A stretch of 64,000 nt of DNA from Bacillota bacterium (GTDB taxonomy: Bacteria > Bacillota > Clostridia > Lachnospirales > Lachnospiraceae), in contig JAEWIZ010000005.1 in the NCBI GenBank assembly GCA_023386815.1, forward strand, positions 1 through 64,000, written 5' to 3'. The notes under the pieces were generated by a model that saw only the letters and a program-made list of their open reading frames with translations, was not told where the DNA came from and did not search any database. The stretch's first letter is position 1. Each line of letters starts with the position of its first letter. A program made the translations under genes and the position numbers. Below, piece after piece: positions 26,023 through 35,372 of this stretch.

Positions 26023-27441
26023 ATGTATGATGTAATGTCAAAAAAAGCAGAAGAATTTATTAGCCATGAGGAAATATTAGAGACGTTAGAATATGCGAAA
26101 GCAAATAAGGATAACCGGGAGCTAATCGAAGCTATCCTGGAAAAAGCCTGTCAAATGAAGGGAATCTCCCATCGTGAGGCAGCTGTACTATTGGAGTGTG
26201 ATCTGGAGGATGAGATTCAAAAGATTTATGACTTGGCAATTAGGATTAAAGAGAAATTCTATGGTAACCGGATTGTAATGTTCGCACCTCTTTATCTGTC
26301 CAATTATTGTGTCAATGGTTGTGTATACTGTCCATATCATTTTGTTAACAAACATATTCCGCGTAAAAAGCTGACGCAGGAGGAGATTCGTAAAGAGGTA
26401 ATTGCTCTCCAGGACATGGGACATAAACGACTCGCTCTTGAAGCCGGCGAAGACCCGGTAAATAACCCCTTGGAATATATCCTTGAGAGTATCAATACCA
26501 TTTATTCCATCAAGCATAAAAACGGTGAAATTCGCCGTGTGAATGTTAATATAGCTGCAACCACGGTAGAGGATTACAAAAAGCTTAAAGATGCAGGAAT
26601 TGGTACTTATATTCTCTTCCAGGAAACCTATCACAAGGATAACTATGAAAAGCTTCATCCGACAGGGCCAAAACATAATTACGCTTATCATACGGAAGCC
26701 ATGGATCGTGCGATGGAGGCTGGAATTGATGATGTTGGACTTGGTGTACTTTATGGACTTAATATGTATCGCTATGATTTTGTTGGTATTTTAATGCATG
26801 CTGAGCATCTGGAAGCAGCTATGGGCTGCGGACCGCACACAATTAGTGTACCCCGTATCCGTCCGGCAGATGATATTGATCCTAACAGCTTTAAGGATGG
26901 AATTTCTGATGAGATATTTGAGAAGATTGTAGCAATCCTTCGTATTGCAGTACCTTACACTGGAATTATTGTGTCAACGAGAGAGTCCCAGAAAAGTAGG
27001 GAGAGGGTATTGAAGCTGGGAGTTTCACAGATCAGTGGTGGCTCCAAGACCAGTGTCGGAGGATATGCCGAAGAAGAAGCAGAGGAAGAAAGCTCAGCGC
27101 AGTTTGATGTTGAAGACAGAAGAACCTTAGATGAGATAGTGAATTGGCTGTTGGAGAGAGGGCATATTCCAAGCTTTTGCACCGCATGTTATAGGGAAGG
27201 TCGTACCGGAGATCGATTTATGTCCCTCGTAAAGTCTGGGCAAATTGCTAACTGCTGTCAGCCAAATGCATTGATGACATTAAAGGAGTATTTGGAGGAC
27301 TATGCATCTGAGGATACACGAAAAAAGGGTGAAGCTCTGATTGAAAAAGAGATGAACAATATCCCAAATGAAAAGGTTCATAGCATTGCGAGAGAGAATC
27401 TGGTTAAGATTGCAGCAGGCAGCCGTGATTTTAGATTCTAA
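26023..27441 (+). CDS. hydG: [FeFe]-hydrogenase maturase HydG
   Basis: The 472-residue radical SAM tyrosine lyase makes the CO and CN ligands of the H-cluster from tyrosine. The SAM-cluster motif CVNGCVYC lies near residue 92, and the auxiliary-cluster motif FCTACYREG ... NCC lies at about 385-412, both as in characterised HydG. Length is normal. The ribosome binding site is GGCAGGA. It follows hydE closely, and hydF lies 194 bp downstream behind its own promoter-like and hairpin sequences. Confidence 0.95.
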   Translation: MYDVMSKKAEEFISHEEILETLEYAKANKDNRELIEAILEKACQMKGISHREAAVLLECDLEDEIQKIYDLAIRIKEKFYGNRIVMFAPLYLSNYCVNGCVYCPYHFVNKHIPRKKLTQEEIRKEVIALQDMGHKRLALEAGEDPVNNPLEYILESINTIYSIKHKNGEIRRVNVNIAATTVEDYKKLKDAGIGTYILFQETYHKDNYEKLHPTGPKHNYAYHTEAMDRAMEAGIDDVGLGVLYGLNMYRYDFVGILMHAEHLEAAMGCGPHTISVPRIRPADDIDPNSFKDGISDEIFEKIVAILRIAVPYTGIIVSTRESQKSRERVLKLGVSQISGGSKTSVGGYAEEEAEEESSAQFDVEDRRTLDEIVNWLLERGHIPSFCTACYREGRTGDRFMSLVKSGQIANCCQPNALMTLKEYLEDYASEDTRKKGEALIEKEMNNIPNEKVHSIARENLVKIAAGSRDFRF

Positions 27442-27500
27442 CATAGGATTTAGGACATAAACTATTTTATAAAAATGTAGGTTTTTTTTGATGGAATTGA

Positions 27501-27583
27501 TATAATAGTGATAGGATTCAAGTAATTAAAGAGCTTCTAAATTGAGATGAATATGGATACTTATCTATTCATCTCAATTTAAA
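27501..27583 (+). promoter_or_regulatory. -10 element and hairpin between hydG and hydF
   Basis: TATAAT at 27501-27506 lacks a clear -35 partner. A perfect stem, ATTGAGATGAAT (27541-27552) with ATTCATCTCAAT (27567-27578), follows and ends in TTTAAAAT. It may terminate hydG transcripts, or form part of a hydF leader. Confidence 0.45.
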
Positions 27584-27635
27584 ATAAGCCTTTGGTAATC
27601 ATCCAGTAATTATATCTACAGAGAGGATTGTTAAT

Positions 27636-28424
27636 ATGAATTTAACAGATGCCCCCATTGTACATCAACTTCATATCGGTATTTTTGGCAAAGGAAAAAG
27701 TGGTAAATCAACCTTAGTTCATGCATTAACCGGCAACCGTGCGCCTTTTGGCTCCTCTGCTGCCGATGCAGCGAATGACTCAGTATACAAAGTTATTGAA
27801 ATTGACGGAATTGGCTCCTGCGTGCTAATTGATACCTCAGGCTTTGATGATGAAGATAAAACAAGATTAGCACTTGAGAAGGCGGATACAGCAATTATTG
27901 TATGCGCGGAGGAGGATATTGACCAGGAGTTGAAATGGGCAAAGGCTTTTAAAGCACGAAAAGCTCCGGTAATTATGGTTATTAATAAGATTGACCAGAT
28001 TAGTAACACAGATAAAATACGAAATAAGATTTACGAAGCCTTAAAGGAAGAGCCAATTAAGATCAGTGCAATTTCAAGAATCGGAATTGAAATGATTAAA
28101 GAAGAAATTATAAGAAATGTCCCGGAGGATTTTGAGGTCAAGAAGATCACGCAAGATTTGGTTCAGCCCGGAGATAGGGTTTTGCTGGTAGTAAGTCAGG
28201 AGGAACAATCTTCCAAAGGACAGATCAAGCAGCTTCAATTACAGACTCTATGTCAGCTGTTGGAGAAGAATTGTATCGTTACCGGCTGTAATTTTGATCA
28301 ATTTGAAGAAGCAATTGCAAGTTTTGGGAAACCGCCTAAGCTAATTATTGCAGACTCCACAATGCTACAACAGGTGTATTTAAAGAAGTCAGAGGATAGT
28401 TTACTTATTGCCTTTCCTTCATGA
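27636..28424 (+). CDS. Short HydF-like GTPase lacking the iron-sulfur domain
   Basis: The 262-residue protein matches the first two domains of HydF, the GTPase scaffold that delivers the H-cluster precursor. The GTPase domain is intact: P-loop GKGKSGKST (18-26), DTSG and NKID. The dimerisation domain follows (about 175-262) with SKGQIKQLQLQT and KPPKLIIADS. Characterised HydF proteins run to about 400 residues and end in a [4Fe-4S]-binding domain with a conserved HCxxC; this one stops before it. The stop is followed within 15 bp by a terminator, and I see no continuation in other frames. It may work with a second full HydF elsewhere, or have another role. Confidence 0.85.
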   Translation: MNLTDAPIVHQLHIGIFGKGKSGKSTLVHALTGNRAPFGSSAADAANDSVYKVIEIDGIGSCVLIDTSGFDDEDKTRLALEKADTAIIVCAEEDIDQELKWAKAFKARKAPVIMVINKIDQISNTDKIRNKIYEALKEEPIKISAISRIGIEMIKEEIIRNVPEDFEVKKITQDLVQPGDRVLLVVSQEEQSSKGQIKQLQLQTLCQLLEKNCIVTGCNFDQFEEAIASFGKPPKLIIADSTMLQQVYLKKSEDSLLIAFPS

Positions 28425-28437
28425 TTTAGAAATAAAA

Positions 28438-28522
28438 AGGACAGCTAGAAGAATTTATATGCGGAAGGTTACCTGTATTAATGGTAAGCTTGCCATATCG
28501 TTCTTCTTGCTGTCCTTTCTTT
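28438..28522. terminator. Bidirectional terminator with long stem
   Basis: AAAGGACAGC-T-AGAAGAA (28438-28455) pairs with TTCTTCT-T-GCTGTCCTTT (28501-28518), a 17-bp stem with a 45-nt structured loop, between convergent hydF and the WG-repeat gene. Confidence 0.75.
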
Positions 28523-28560
28523 AAAAGGATTCAGTATAGCAGTAATCTCAAAGATTTGTA

Positions 28561-30264
28561 TTAGTGAAATGCCTTCCAGAAGTCACCTGAAGTATTAATA
28601 TATTGTGAAATATCCTCAAAAGGAATTACGAATTCCGGGAAGCCTCCTGCGTATGCCGATATATCATATGGATAAAAATAAATCACAACAGCATCATCTT
28701 GTAGATAGAAATGTTGATCATCCGTAATGCTTGTAAAGCTTCCTTCAAAGAACATTGAGTCACCGGAATTAATATCGGAGGTAATCTCATTCGTAATCAT
28801 TTCATTAATTTTAGTTTTGTAATCGCTGCCTTCTATAAAAAGATCCTTTAACTCATAAAAGGCACCGGTATTGATGTCAATATTATAGTAATCCCTAATC
28901 GGCATGCCATGAGCAGCACCATAATAATAATCGTAGCCGGTACGCTTAACAATCAGGAGATTCTTCATCAGCTGAGCCGAGTAATCATCACTGACAGAGA
29001 TCATATCTGCCTTTGTAAGTGTCTTCCGGTTGTCTATAAATATGCTCTTTAATTTCTTATTAATCTGATCCTGCACACTGGCATCTTCTAACCCCGCTAC
29101 CTGTGGGTATTTCACCAGAACGTCACGGGTTGGCTTCAATATAGTTTGAGTTACCTTAATTTTATCAGACAACTGTAAGGTAGTAACTTCCTGCCATATC
29201 AACTTCTTATCCAAATTGTAATAAGCTTGATTATTATCAATGAGTGCTGAGATAATATCGCCAAGTAAACGAACCGTACCCCTGCCCTCAAATTTAGGGA
29301 GGTTAGCCACGATTTGCCCATCCATTCCTACAAAGAAGGTGGACTCATCATTGGTTGCGGTGGAATAATTGTTATAAAAGGAACCCAGATCATAATAGAT
29401 ATAATCGGATAATTGCTCACCCTTTATATTAAAGATTGCTTGTTCAGCAACCATACTTTCCTCATAGGATTCCAGTCCCGGCTTTTTCATGCCAAATAAA
29501 TCATTGCCAAGATATACAATGTCACTATATTTAGGACGGAAAATATCTTCGCCCTTCATGGTTATAACACCAACAGTATTTGTATCTGTTTCAGGATAAA
29601 CAAGATATCCATCTTCGATACTGATCGCATAATTATACTTGGAACCCAGATCATAGCTTTCTAAAACAGCACCGGTCTTATCAATCTGCTCATATAATCC
29701 ATTTCCCTTGGAGACATAAGCTTTACCGTCCTTAGTGAAATTAGAAGCCTGGGTAAAACCGGGTTCAATAACTACATTTCCCTTTGTATCCAGGTAACCA
29801 TAAGAACTATTTCCATTAGTATCAACCTTAGCAAAGACAGCATATCCATTTCTATAATCATTAATCGGGCCTTCATTAACAAATAAGATATTACCGCCGT
29901 CATCAATGACACAGTACTTTGAATCCATCATAACAACTGCAGCACCATCATTAAAGTCCATAGCAGCATCAAAGGCAGGCTCTAAAACAAATTTACCGGT
30001 GGCATCTATATATCCGTATTTTATTTCATTATTAACGAGCTTAGGAGCTGGATATAGCGGCTCCACAGCCTCGGATGTATCACTTGGAGCAGGAGATGTG
30101 GTGACCTGTGGGCTTGAGGACGGAGTTATGGTAACCGTGTTGTTTTGATCTGTGGAGGTATTAATATCCTTCCTGCCGCGTACAGTTACGAATATAACCA
30201 CCGCAAGGACGATTATTAGGATTAATAAGATGATTGAGATAAGTGTAAATTTACGTTTGTTCAT
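28561..30264 (-). CDS. Membrane-anchored WG-repeat protein with DUF3298 (RsiV-like) domain
   Basis: The 567-residue protein has an N-terminal membrane anchor (about residues 8-30), a Ser/Thr/Pro linker, four to six WG-type beta repeats (YGYIDATGKFVLEPAF, YGYLDTKGNVVIEPGF and weaker copies) over about 75-350, and a C-terminal DUF3298-like domain (YYNIDINTGAFYELKDLF ... VIYFYPYDISAYAGGFPEFVIPF). DUF3298 occurs in the lysozyme-binding anti-sigma factor RsiV, so ligand binding outside the cell is plausible. I start at 30264, after GGAGGTTGCTACT. There is no sigma-factor gene adjacent. Confidence 0.82.
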   Translation of the reverse strand: MNKRKFTLISIILLILIIVLAVVIFVTVRGRKDINTSTDQNNTVTITPSSSPQVTTSPAPSDTSEAVEPLYPAPKLVNNEIKYGYIDATGKFVLEPAFDAAMDFNDGAAVVMMDSKYCVIDDGGNILFVNEGPINDYRNGYAVFAKVDTNGNSSYGYLDTKGNVVIEPGFTQASNFTKDGKAYVSKGNGLYEQIDKTGAVLESYDLGSKYNYAISIEDGYLVYPETDTNTVGVITMKGEDIFRPKYSDIVYLGNDLFGMKKPGLESYEESMVAEQAIFNIKGEQLSDYIYYDLGSFYNNYSTATNDESTFFVGMDGQIVANLPKFEGRGTVRLLGDIISALIDNNQAYYNLDKKLIWQEVTTLQLSDKIKVTQTILKPTRDVLVKYPQVAGLEDASVQDQINKKLKSIFIDNRKTLTKADMISVSDDYSAQLMKNLLIVKRTGYDYYYGAAHGMPIRDYYNIDINTGAFYELKDLFIEGSDYKTKINEMITNEITSDINSGDSMFFEGSFTSITDDQHFYLQDDAVVIYFYPYDISAYAGGFPEFVIPFEDISQYINTSGDFWKAFH

Positions 30265-30965
30265 AGTAGCAACCTCCATTGTCTGATAAAAATTGTTTAA
30301 ATCTATTTTAATTATAAAGATAGAATGTTAAAAAGTAAAGCAAAGGGGGCACCTTCTTAGCCCTGAAACCTTACGATTTTCTTACCACAAATGTTAACTA
30401 TTTAATATTCTGCTTAAAAAATTTATATAATTATGAAACCTTATGAATAGTCTTATGAGTTTATTATATTACAGGGAATGAAATCATTTCCTATAATCAG
30501 GATGCACGGCGCAAATTGTATTGGTAAATATGAACATTTTCTCTAGTACCACTATATAATGTAGGGTTGTAAAGGAATTAGGCTTTATCTATTATTTTAG
30601 TAAAGCTATAAAAATAAGAAGAGTTACATAATAAGCTACTTTATGTAAATAAAGATAGAATTCATAGTGCATTTTTTTGAAGTCAGTAGAGTGTAAGGTG
30701 AAAAAGTTATGGATATTGCACAAATATTTCGTATTCTATTTGTTAAGAAAATAATAAATTTTGGTAAAATGGCTGTCTGTTGAGAACATAATGTGATATA
30801 ATTGTAAAAACAATATCGTTAAAAAAAGTTAATTTTTGAATCATATATTTTATAAACTCTCATATAATTTCAATGTTGTAAAGACATAGATTACAGATAT
30901 AGATTACATAGAAGCAGGTAACTATCGGTAAAAATGGACGGATGAAAAGGGGAGGTTGGCACAAA
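30265..30965. other. 700-bp AT-rich gap before the glycogen operon
   Basis: An extended -10 element, TG-A-TATAAT (30794-30802), is the likeliest start for glgB, giving a 165-nt leader. The leader contains a 10-bp direct repeat, ATAGATTACA, at 30886 and 30899. A possible 24-codon ORF at 30709-30783 (start MDIAQIFRILF) has an AAGGTG nine bases upstream, but nothing else supports it. I see no other gene or strong terminator here. Confidence 0.45.
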
Positions 30966-32954
30966 ATGACGGTAAAAAGTACAAAAGGAACGAAAGCGAA
31001 AGGAACTGTATCAGAAGAAGCTATACCGGAGGAAACAATTTCGAAAGGCACCATTACAGAAGAGCAGGTTTATCTCTTTCATCAGGGAACGAACTATAAA
31101 AGTTATCATTTGCTGGGAGCTCATATTATTAGCGAGAATAAGATGGAAGCAGTTAAGTTCTCCTTGTGGGCACCGAATGCGAAATGGGTCAGTGTGGTAG
31201 GTGAGTTTAATGAATGGAATACTGAGAAACACCCCATGAGTAAGCTGAACTCTTCCGGAGTTTGGCAAGTGACAATTCCTCATGTAACAGAGAATCAGCT
31301 ATATAAATACGCCATTGGAACAGCCACCGGCGAGGTTTTGTTCAAAGCAGATCCCTTTGCTTATTATGCGGAGCAAAAGCCAAAGACTGCATCCATTGTA
31401 TATAACTTAGAAGAATTCCCCTGGAAGGACAAGGTTTGGCAACAGAAAAAAAAGGACGGAAAATTACGAAATAAGCCAATGGTAATCTATGAAGTTCATC
31501 TTGGCTCCTGGAAGCGCCATTTGGATGGTTCTTACTTAAACTACCGTGAAATTGCAGATGAACTGATCAATTATGTAATAGACATGGGTTACACCCACAT
31601 TGAATTGATGCCAATTATGGAGCATCCCTTTGATGGCTCCTGGGGATATCAGGTAACAGGATACTATGCTGTCACAAGCCGTTATGGAACACCTAAAGAT
31701 TTTATGTATCTGGTTAATCAATGTCATAAGAAGGGAATTGGTGTGATCCTTGACTGGGTACCAGGACACTTTCCTAAGGACGCTCATGGGCTTGCAAGAT
31801 TTGATGGAACCCCCTTGTATGAACACCCTGATCCTAGAAGAGGAGAACATCTAAGCTGGGGGACATATATCTTTGATTATGGAAGACCTGAGATTCAAAG
31901 TTTCTTAATATCAAATGTGATTTTCTGGTTGGAATATTATCATATTGATGGATTTCGGGTTGATGCGGTTGCCAGTATGTTATATCTGGATTATGAGAGA
32001 GAGGATTGGCTTCCAAATAAATATGGAGGAAGAGAAAATCTGGACGCGGCAGATTTTATCAGACGATTGAACGAAACAGTCAGTGAAGTGTTCCCAAACA
32101 CCTTAATGATTGCAGAGGACTCGAGTACCTGGCCTAAGCTGACAACAGAAACCTGTTATGGTGGACTTGGGTTTACACATAAATGGAATATGGGGTGGAT
32201 GAATGACACCTTAAAATACTGTTCCTGCGACCCAATTCATCGAAAGTGGCATCATAATTTATTAACCTTTTCTCTTACATATGCGTTTTCTGAGAAATTT
32301 GTGCTCCCCTTATCTCACGACGAGGTAGTACATGGGAAGCACTCCCTGTTAGACAAGATGCCGGGAGACTATCAGCAAAAATTTGCCGGTTTAAGAATTT
32401 TGTTTGGCTATCTGTTAGCCCACCCGGGGAATAAACTCACCTTTATGGGAGGGGAGTTCGGTCAATTTATCGAATGGAAATATGATGACCAGCTGGATTG
32501 GTTTTTATTAGAATATGAACTGCACCGAAAAATGAAGGATTATGTGAAAGCTTTGAATCATTTTTATCAAAAGACTCCAAGTTTGTGGGAGGATGACCAT
32601 GGTTGGGATGGATACCGCTGGATCAGTCCGGATGATTACAATGAAAGTCTATTGGCTTTCCTGAGGAAAGGAAAAAAAGCGAAAGACTACACCATCATAG
32701 TAATTAATTTTACTCCAGTAAACAGACCAAATTACAGAATTGGCGTTCCGAAAGAAAAAGGATTTGAAGAAGTATTTAGTTCCGATGCTATGGAATATGG
32801 AGGAAACGGTAAACTTTGCTCAGATATTGTTATGCCGGAAGCAGTACCTTGCCATAATTATGAACATTCCATAGAGATATCGGTACCACCGCTCTCAATT
32901 GTTTTCTATAGAGCAGTACGAAATGTTCGTAAGAAGAAGTTAGAAGAGGAGTAG
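30966..32954 (+). CDS. glgB: 1,4-alpha-glucan branching enzyme
   Basis: The 662-residue enzyme introduces alpha-1,6 branches in glycogen. It has an N-terminal CBM48 domain (KFSLWAPNAKWVSVVGEFNEW), then the GH13 barrel with the four conserved regions: DWVPGHFP, GFRVDAVASM (nucleophile Asp), IAEDSS (acid/base Glu) and LSHDEVVHGK. The C-terminal beta domain ends near ISVPPLSIVFYRA. An unusual first 30 residues are rich in Thr, Lys and Glu. The start at 30966 is ten bases after GGGAGG; an earlier ATG at 30942 would include it. First gene of glgB-C-D-A. Confidence 0.95.
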   Translation: MTVKSTKGTKAKGTVSEEAIPEETISKGTITEEQVYLFHQGTNYKSYHLLGAHIISENKMEAVKFSLWAPNAKWVSVVGEFNEWNTEKHPMSKLNSSGVWQVTIPHVTENQLYKYAIGTATGEVLFKADPFAYYAEQKPKTASIVYNLEEFPWKDKVWQQKKKDGKLRNKPMVIYEVHLGSWKRHLDGSYLNYREIADELINYVIDMGYTHIELMPIMEHPFDGSWGYQVTGYYAVTSRYGTPKDFMYLVNQCHKKGIGVILDWVPGHFPKDAHGLARFDGTPLYEHPDPRRGEHLSWGTYIFDYGRPEIQSFLISNVIFWLEYYHIDGFRVDAVASMLYLDYEREDWLPNKYGGRENLDAADFIRRLNETVSEVFPNTLMIAEDSSTWPKLTTETCYGGLGFTHKWNMGWMNDTLKYCSCDPIHRKWHHNLLTFSLTYAFSEKFVLPLSHDEVVHGKHSLLDKMPGDYQQKFAGLRILFGYLLAHPGNKLTFMGGEFGQFIEWKYDDQLDWFLLEYELHRKMKDYVKALNHFYQKTPSLWEDDHGWDGYRWISPDDYNESLLAFLRKGKKAKDYTIIVINFTPVNRPNYRIGVPKEKGFEEVFSSDAMEYGGNGKLCSDIVMPEAVPCHNYEHSIEISVPPLSIVFYRAVRNVRKKKLEEE

Positions 32955-32987
32955 TAAAGCAGAGATTAATTAAAGGAGGTATAACAT

Positions 32988-34217
32988 ATGGTAGCAAAAA
33001 AATGTGTAGCCATGCTGCTTGCCGGAGGCCAGGGAAGCAGATTAGGGGTATTGACAAAAAATACGGCAAAACCGGCAGTACCCTTTGGAGGGAAATATCG
33101 AATTATTGACTTTCCCCTCAGTAATTGTACCAATTCTGGGATAGATACCATCGGGGTATTAACCCAATACAAGCCGTTGAAGCTGAATTCCTATATTGGG
33201 ATCGGTCAGCCTTGGGATCTTGACAGACTCAATGGTGGTGTAACTATTCTGCCGCCTTATATGAAGCAAACGGCAGGAGAATGGTACTCTGGTACAGCCA
33301 ATGCCATCTGCCAAAACATCGAGTTTATCGAGGCTTATCAGCCAGAATATGTGCTGATTCTATCCGGTGATCAGATTTATAAGATGGATTACAGTGCGAT
33401 GTTAGCCTATCATGAAGAGAAGAAAGCGGATGTAACCATTGCAATTCTTGAGGTACCGTGGGAAGATGCCAGTCGTTTTGGTATCATGAACACGGATGAG
33501 AATGACAAGGTTTATGAATTTGTTGAAAAACCCAAAAATCCAATTAGTAATAAGGCATCTATGGGTATTTATATATTTAAATGGAAAAAGCTTCGCCAGT
33601 ATCTGATGGAGGATCAGAGAACCTCAGGCTCCAGTAATGATTTTGGAAAAGATATTATCCCTAAGATGCTACAAGACGGAGAGCAAATGTACGCCTTTCC
33701 ATTCAAGGGCTACTGGAGGGATGTAGGTACAATTCAGAGTCTGTGGGAAGCTAATATGGATCTGCTGGAGGAATCACCGGAGCTGGATCTATATGATCCG
33801 GGTTGGAGAATCTATTCCAGAAATCCAGTTGAGCCGCCTCATTACATTGCCAGAGGAGCCAACGTAAGAAGCTGCATCATCACTGAGGGTGGAATGATCT
33901 ATGGGGATGTGAATCACTCAGTCCTATTTGCAGGGGTTACGGTTGGTAAGGGCAGCAGGGTTCATAACTCGATTTTAATGCCAAATGTTAAGATCGGAGA
34001 GAACACAATCATTGAAAATGCGATTATCGCTGAGAATACAGTGGTGGGGGACAATTGTTATATTGGATATTCGGCAGGTGTCACGGAAAAACCGAATATG
34101 AACGGAAATGACATTACTGTGATTGGGGAGAACTTAACACTACCTTCTGGTTATAAACTGGATAAGGGAATCATGGTAGATTCTGAGAATTTTCTGTCTT
34201 ATCAGGCGGTAATTTAA
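32988..34217 (+). CDS. glgC: Glucose-1-phosphate adenylyltransferase, catalytic subunit
   Basis: The 409-residue enzyme makes ADP-glucose from ATP and glucose 1-phosphate. N-terminal LLAGGQGSRLGVLTKNTAKPAVPFGGKYRIIDFPLSNC is the catalytic nucleotide-binding motif; LSGDQIYKMDY holds the metal-binding Asp, and FVEKPKNP and SSNDFGKDIIP are the glucose-1-phosphate-binding parts. A C-terminal left-handed beta-helix follows. It pairs with GlgD, encoded 17 bp downstream, as in other clostridia. The ribosome binding site is AAAGGAGG. Confidence 0.96.
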   Translation: MVAKKCVAMLLAGGQGSRLGVLTKNTAKPAVPFGGKYRIIDFPLSNCTNSGIDTIGVLTQYKPLKLNSYIGIGQPWDLDRLNGGVTILPPYMKQTAGEWYSGTANAICQNIEFIEAYQPEYVLILSGDQIYKMDYSAMLAYHEEKKADVTIAILEVPWEDASRFGIMNTDENDKVYEFVEKPKNPISNKASMGIYIFKWKKLRQYLMEDQRTSGSSNDFGKDIIPKMLQDGEQMYAFPFKGYWRDVGTIQSLWEANMDLLEESPELDLYDPGWRIYSRNPVEPPHYIARGANVRSCIITEGGMIYGDVNHSVLFAGVTVGKGSRVHNSILMPNVKIGENTIIENAIIAENTVVGDNCYIGYSAGVTEKPNMNGNDITVIGENLTLPSGYKLDKGIMVDSENFLSYQAVI

Positions 34218-34234
34218 ATAAGGAGGTATAAGTT

Positions 34235-35356
34235 ATGAGAGATACAATGGGGATTATCTATACAGGCGACAGTAATGTAAGCCTTCAGGAGCTTACCCTC
34301 CGCCGTTCTATCGCGGCACTGCCATTTGCCGGCAGATATCGAGTGATTGACTTCACATTATCGAATATGATTAATTCGGGTATTACAAACGTCGGTATTA
34401 TCACACAAAATAACTATCATTCCTTGATGGACCATTTGGATTCCGGTAAGCAATGGGATCTTGATCGTAAAAGCGGAGGGTTGTTTATCCTTCCGCCCTA
34501 CGTCAGCCATGACAATACAGGATGGTATCGTGGGGAGGTAGACGCTTTCCACAGTAATATGTCATATATTCGCAGAAGTTCTCAAAACTACGTAGTAATT
34601 TCCGGAAGCTCCATGGTATGCGGTCTTACCTTTAAAAAGGCAATGGAATTCCATAAGGAGAATTTGGCTGATATCACAGTTGTTTACAAAGAGGATAAGA
34701 ATGCAACTAAGGAGGAGCTGTCCAGTCATACCCTGCTTCGAACCGATGAGAATCATCGAATTTGGGATATTGAAGTGAAGCCTTCCGTTCCGATGTCAGA
34801 TAAGGTTTCGATGGAGATGTATATCATTGATAAGAAATTATTCGAATATCTGATAGAAGAGTGTGCAGCAAGAGGTCAGTATGATTTTAGTAAGGACATT
34901 TTAATACGTAATCTTGATAAATTAAGAATTCTTGGTTTTGAACATGAGGGATATCTTGCGAAAATAGATAGTATCCATTCCTATTTCAAAACAAATTTAG
35001 AGATGCTGGAACCGGAAAATTTCCATGATCTTTTTGAAAAATCAGGACCAATCTATACAAAGGTTAAGGATGAGGTTCCTGCCAGATATGGGGAAAATGC
35101 TTCGGCTGCAAATTCCCTGGTGGCAGATGGCTGTATCATAGATGGAGTTGTAGAAAACAGTGTGCTATTTCGTGGAGTAAAGGTAGGGAAAAACGCCTAT
35201 ATTAAAGATAGCATTATCATGCAGGATACGGAGATACAGGAAAGAGTTATTTTAGATAACGTAATTCTTGATAAGAATGTTATTGTGCGAAAAGGAAAGC
35301 GCTTAATGGGACAGGAGAGCTACCCGGTTGTGATTCGCAAACGTTCCGTGTTATAA
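34235..35356 (+). CDS. glgD: GlgD, non-catalytic ADP-glucose pyrophosphorylase subunit
   Basis: The 373-residue protein is a GlgC paralogue in which the catalytic GGxGxRL loop is replaced by YTGDSNVSLQELTLRR, while FAGRYRVIDFTLSNMINSGI is retained. GlgD is known to form a hetero-oligomer with GlgC in Firmicutes and to raise its activity. A shorter beta-helix domain ends the protein. The start follows AAGGAGG in the glgC-glgD spacer. Confidence 0.93.
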   Translation: MRDTMGIIYTGDSNVSLQELTLRRSIAALPFAGRYRVIDFTLSNMINSGITNVGIITQNNYHSLMDHLDSGKQWDLDRKSGGLFILPPYVSHDNTGWYRGEVDAFHSNMSYIRRSSQNYVVISGSSMVCGLTFKKAMEFHKENLADITVVYKEDKNATKEELSSHTLLRTDENHRIWDIEVKPSVPMSDKVSMEMYIIDKKLFEYLIEECAARGQYDFSKDILIRNLDKLRILGFEHEGYLAKIDSIHSYFKTNLEMLEPENFHDLFEKSGPIYTKVKDEVPARYGENASAANSLVADGCIIDGVVENSVLFRGVKVGKNAYIKDSIIMQDTEIQERVILDNVILDKNVIVRKGKRLMGQESYPVVIRKRSVL

Positions 35357-35372
35357 GTAGAAAGGAGAGTTC

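Noticed and set aside
26188..26691. 167-codon minus-strand ORF inside hydG
   Set aside because: Fully antisense to a well-conserved gene, with no start signal; a shadow ORF.
30709..30783. 24-codon ORF upstream of glgB
   Set aside because: Plausible AAGGTG site, but no terminator, no recognisable composition and a promoter-like element right after it; too weak to call.
30886..30908. Two ATAGATTACA copies upstream of glgB as an operator
   Set aside because: 13-bp spacing and AT-rich context give too little support; mentioned only in the gap entry.
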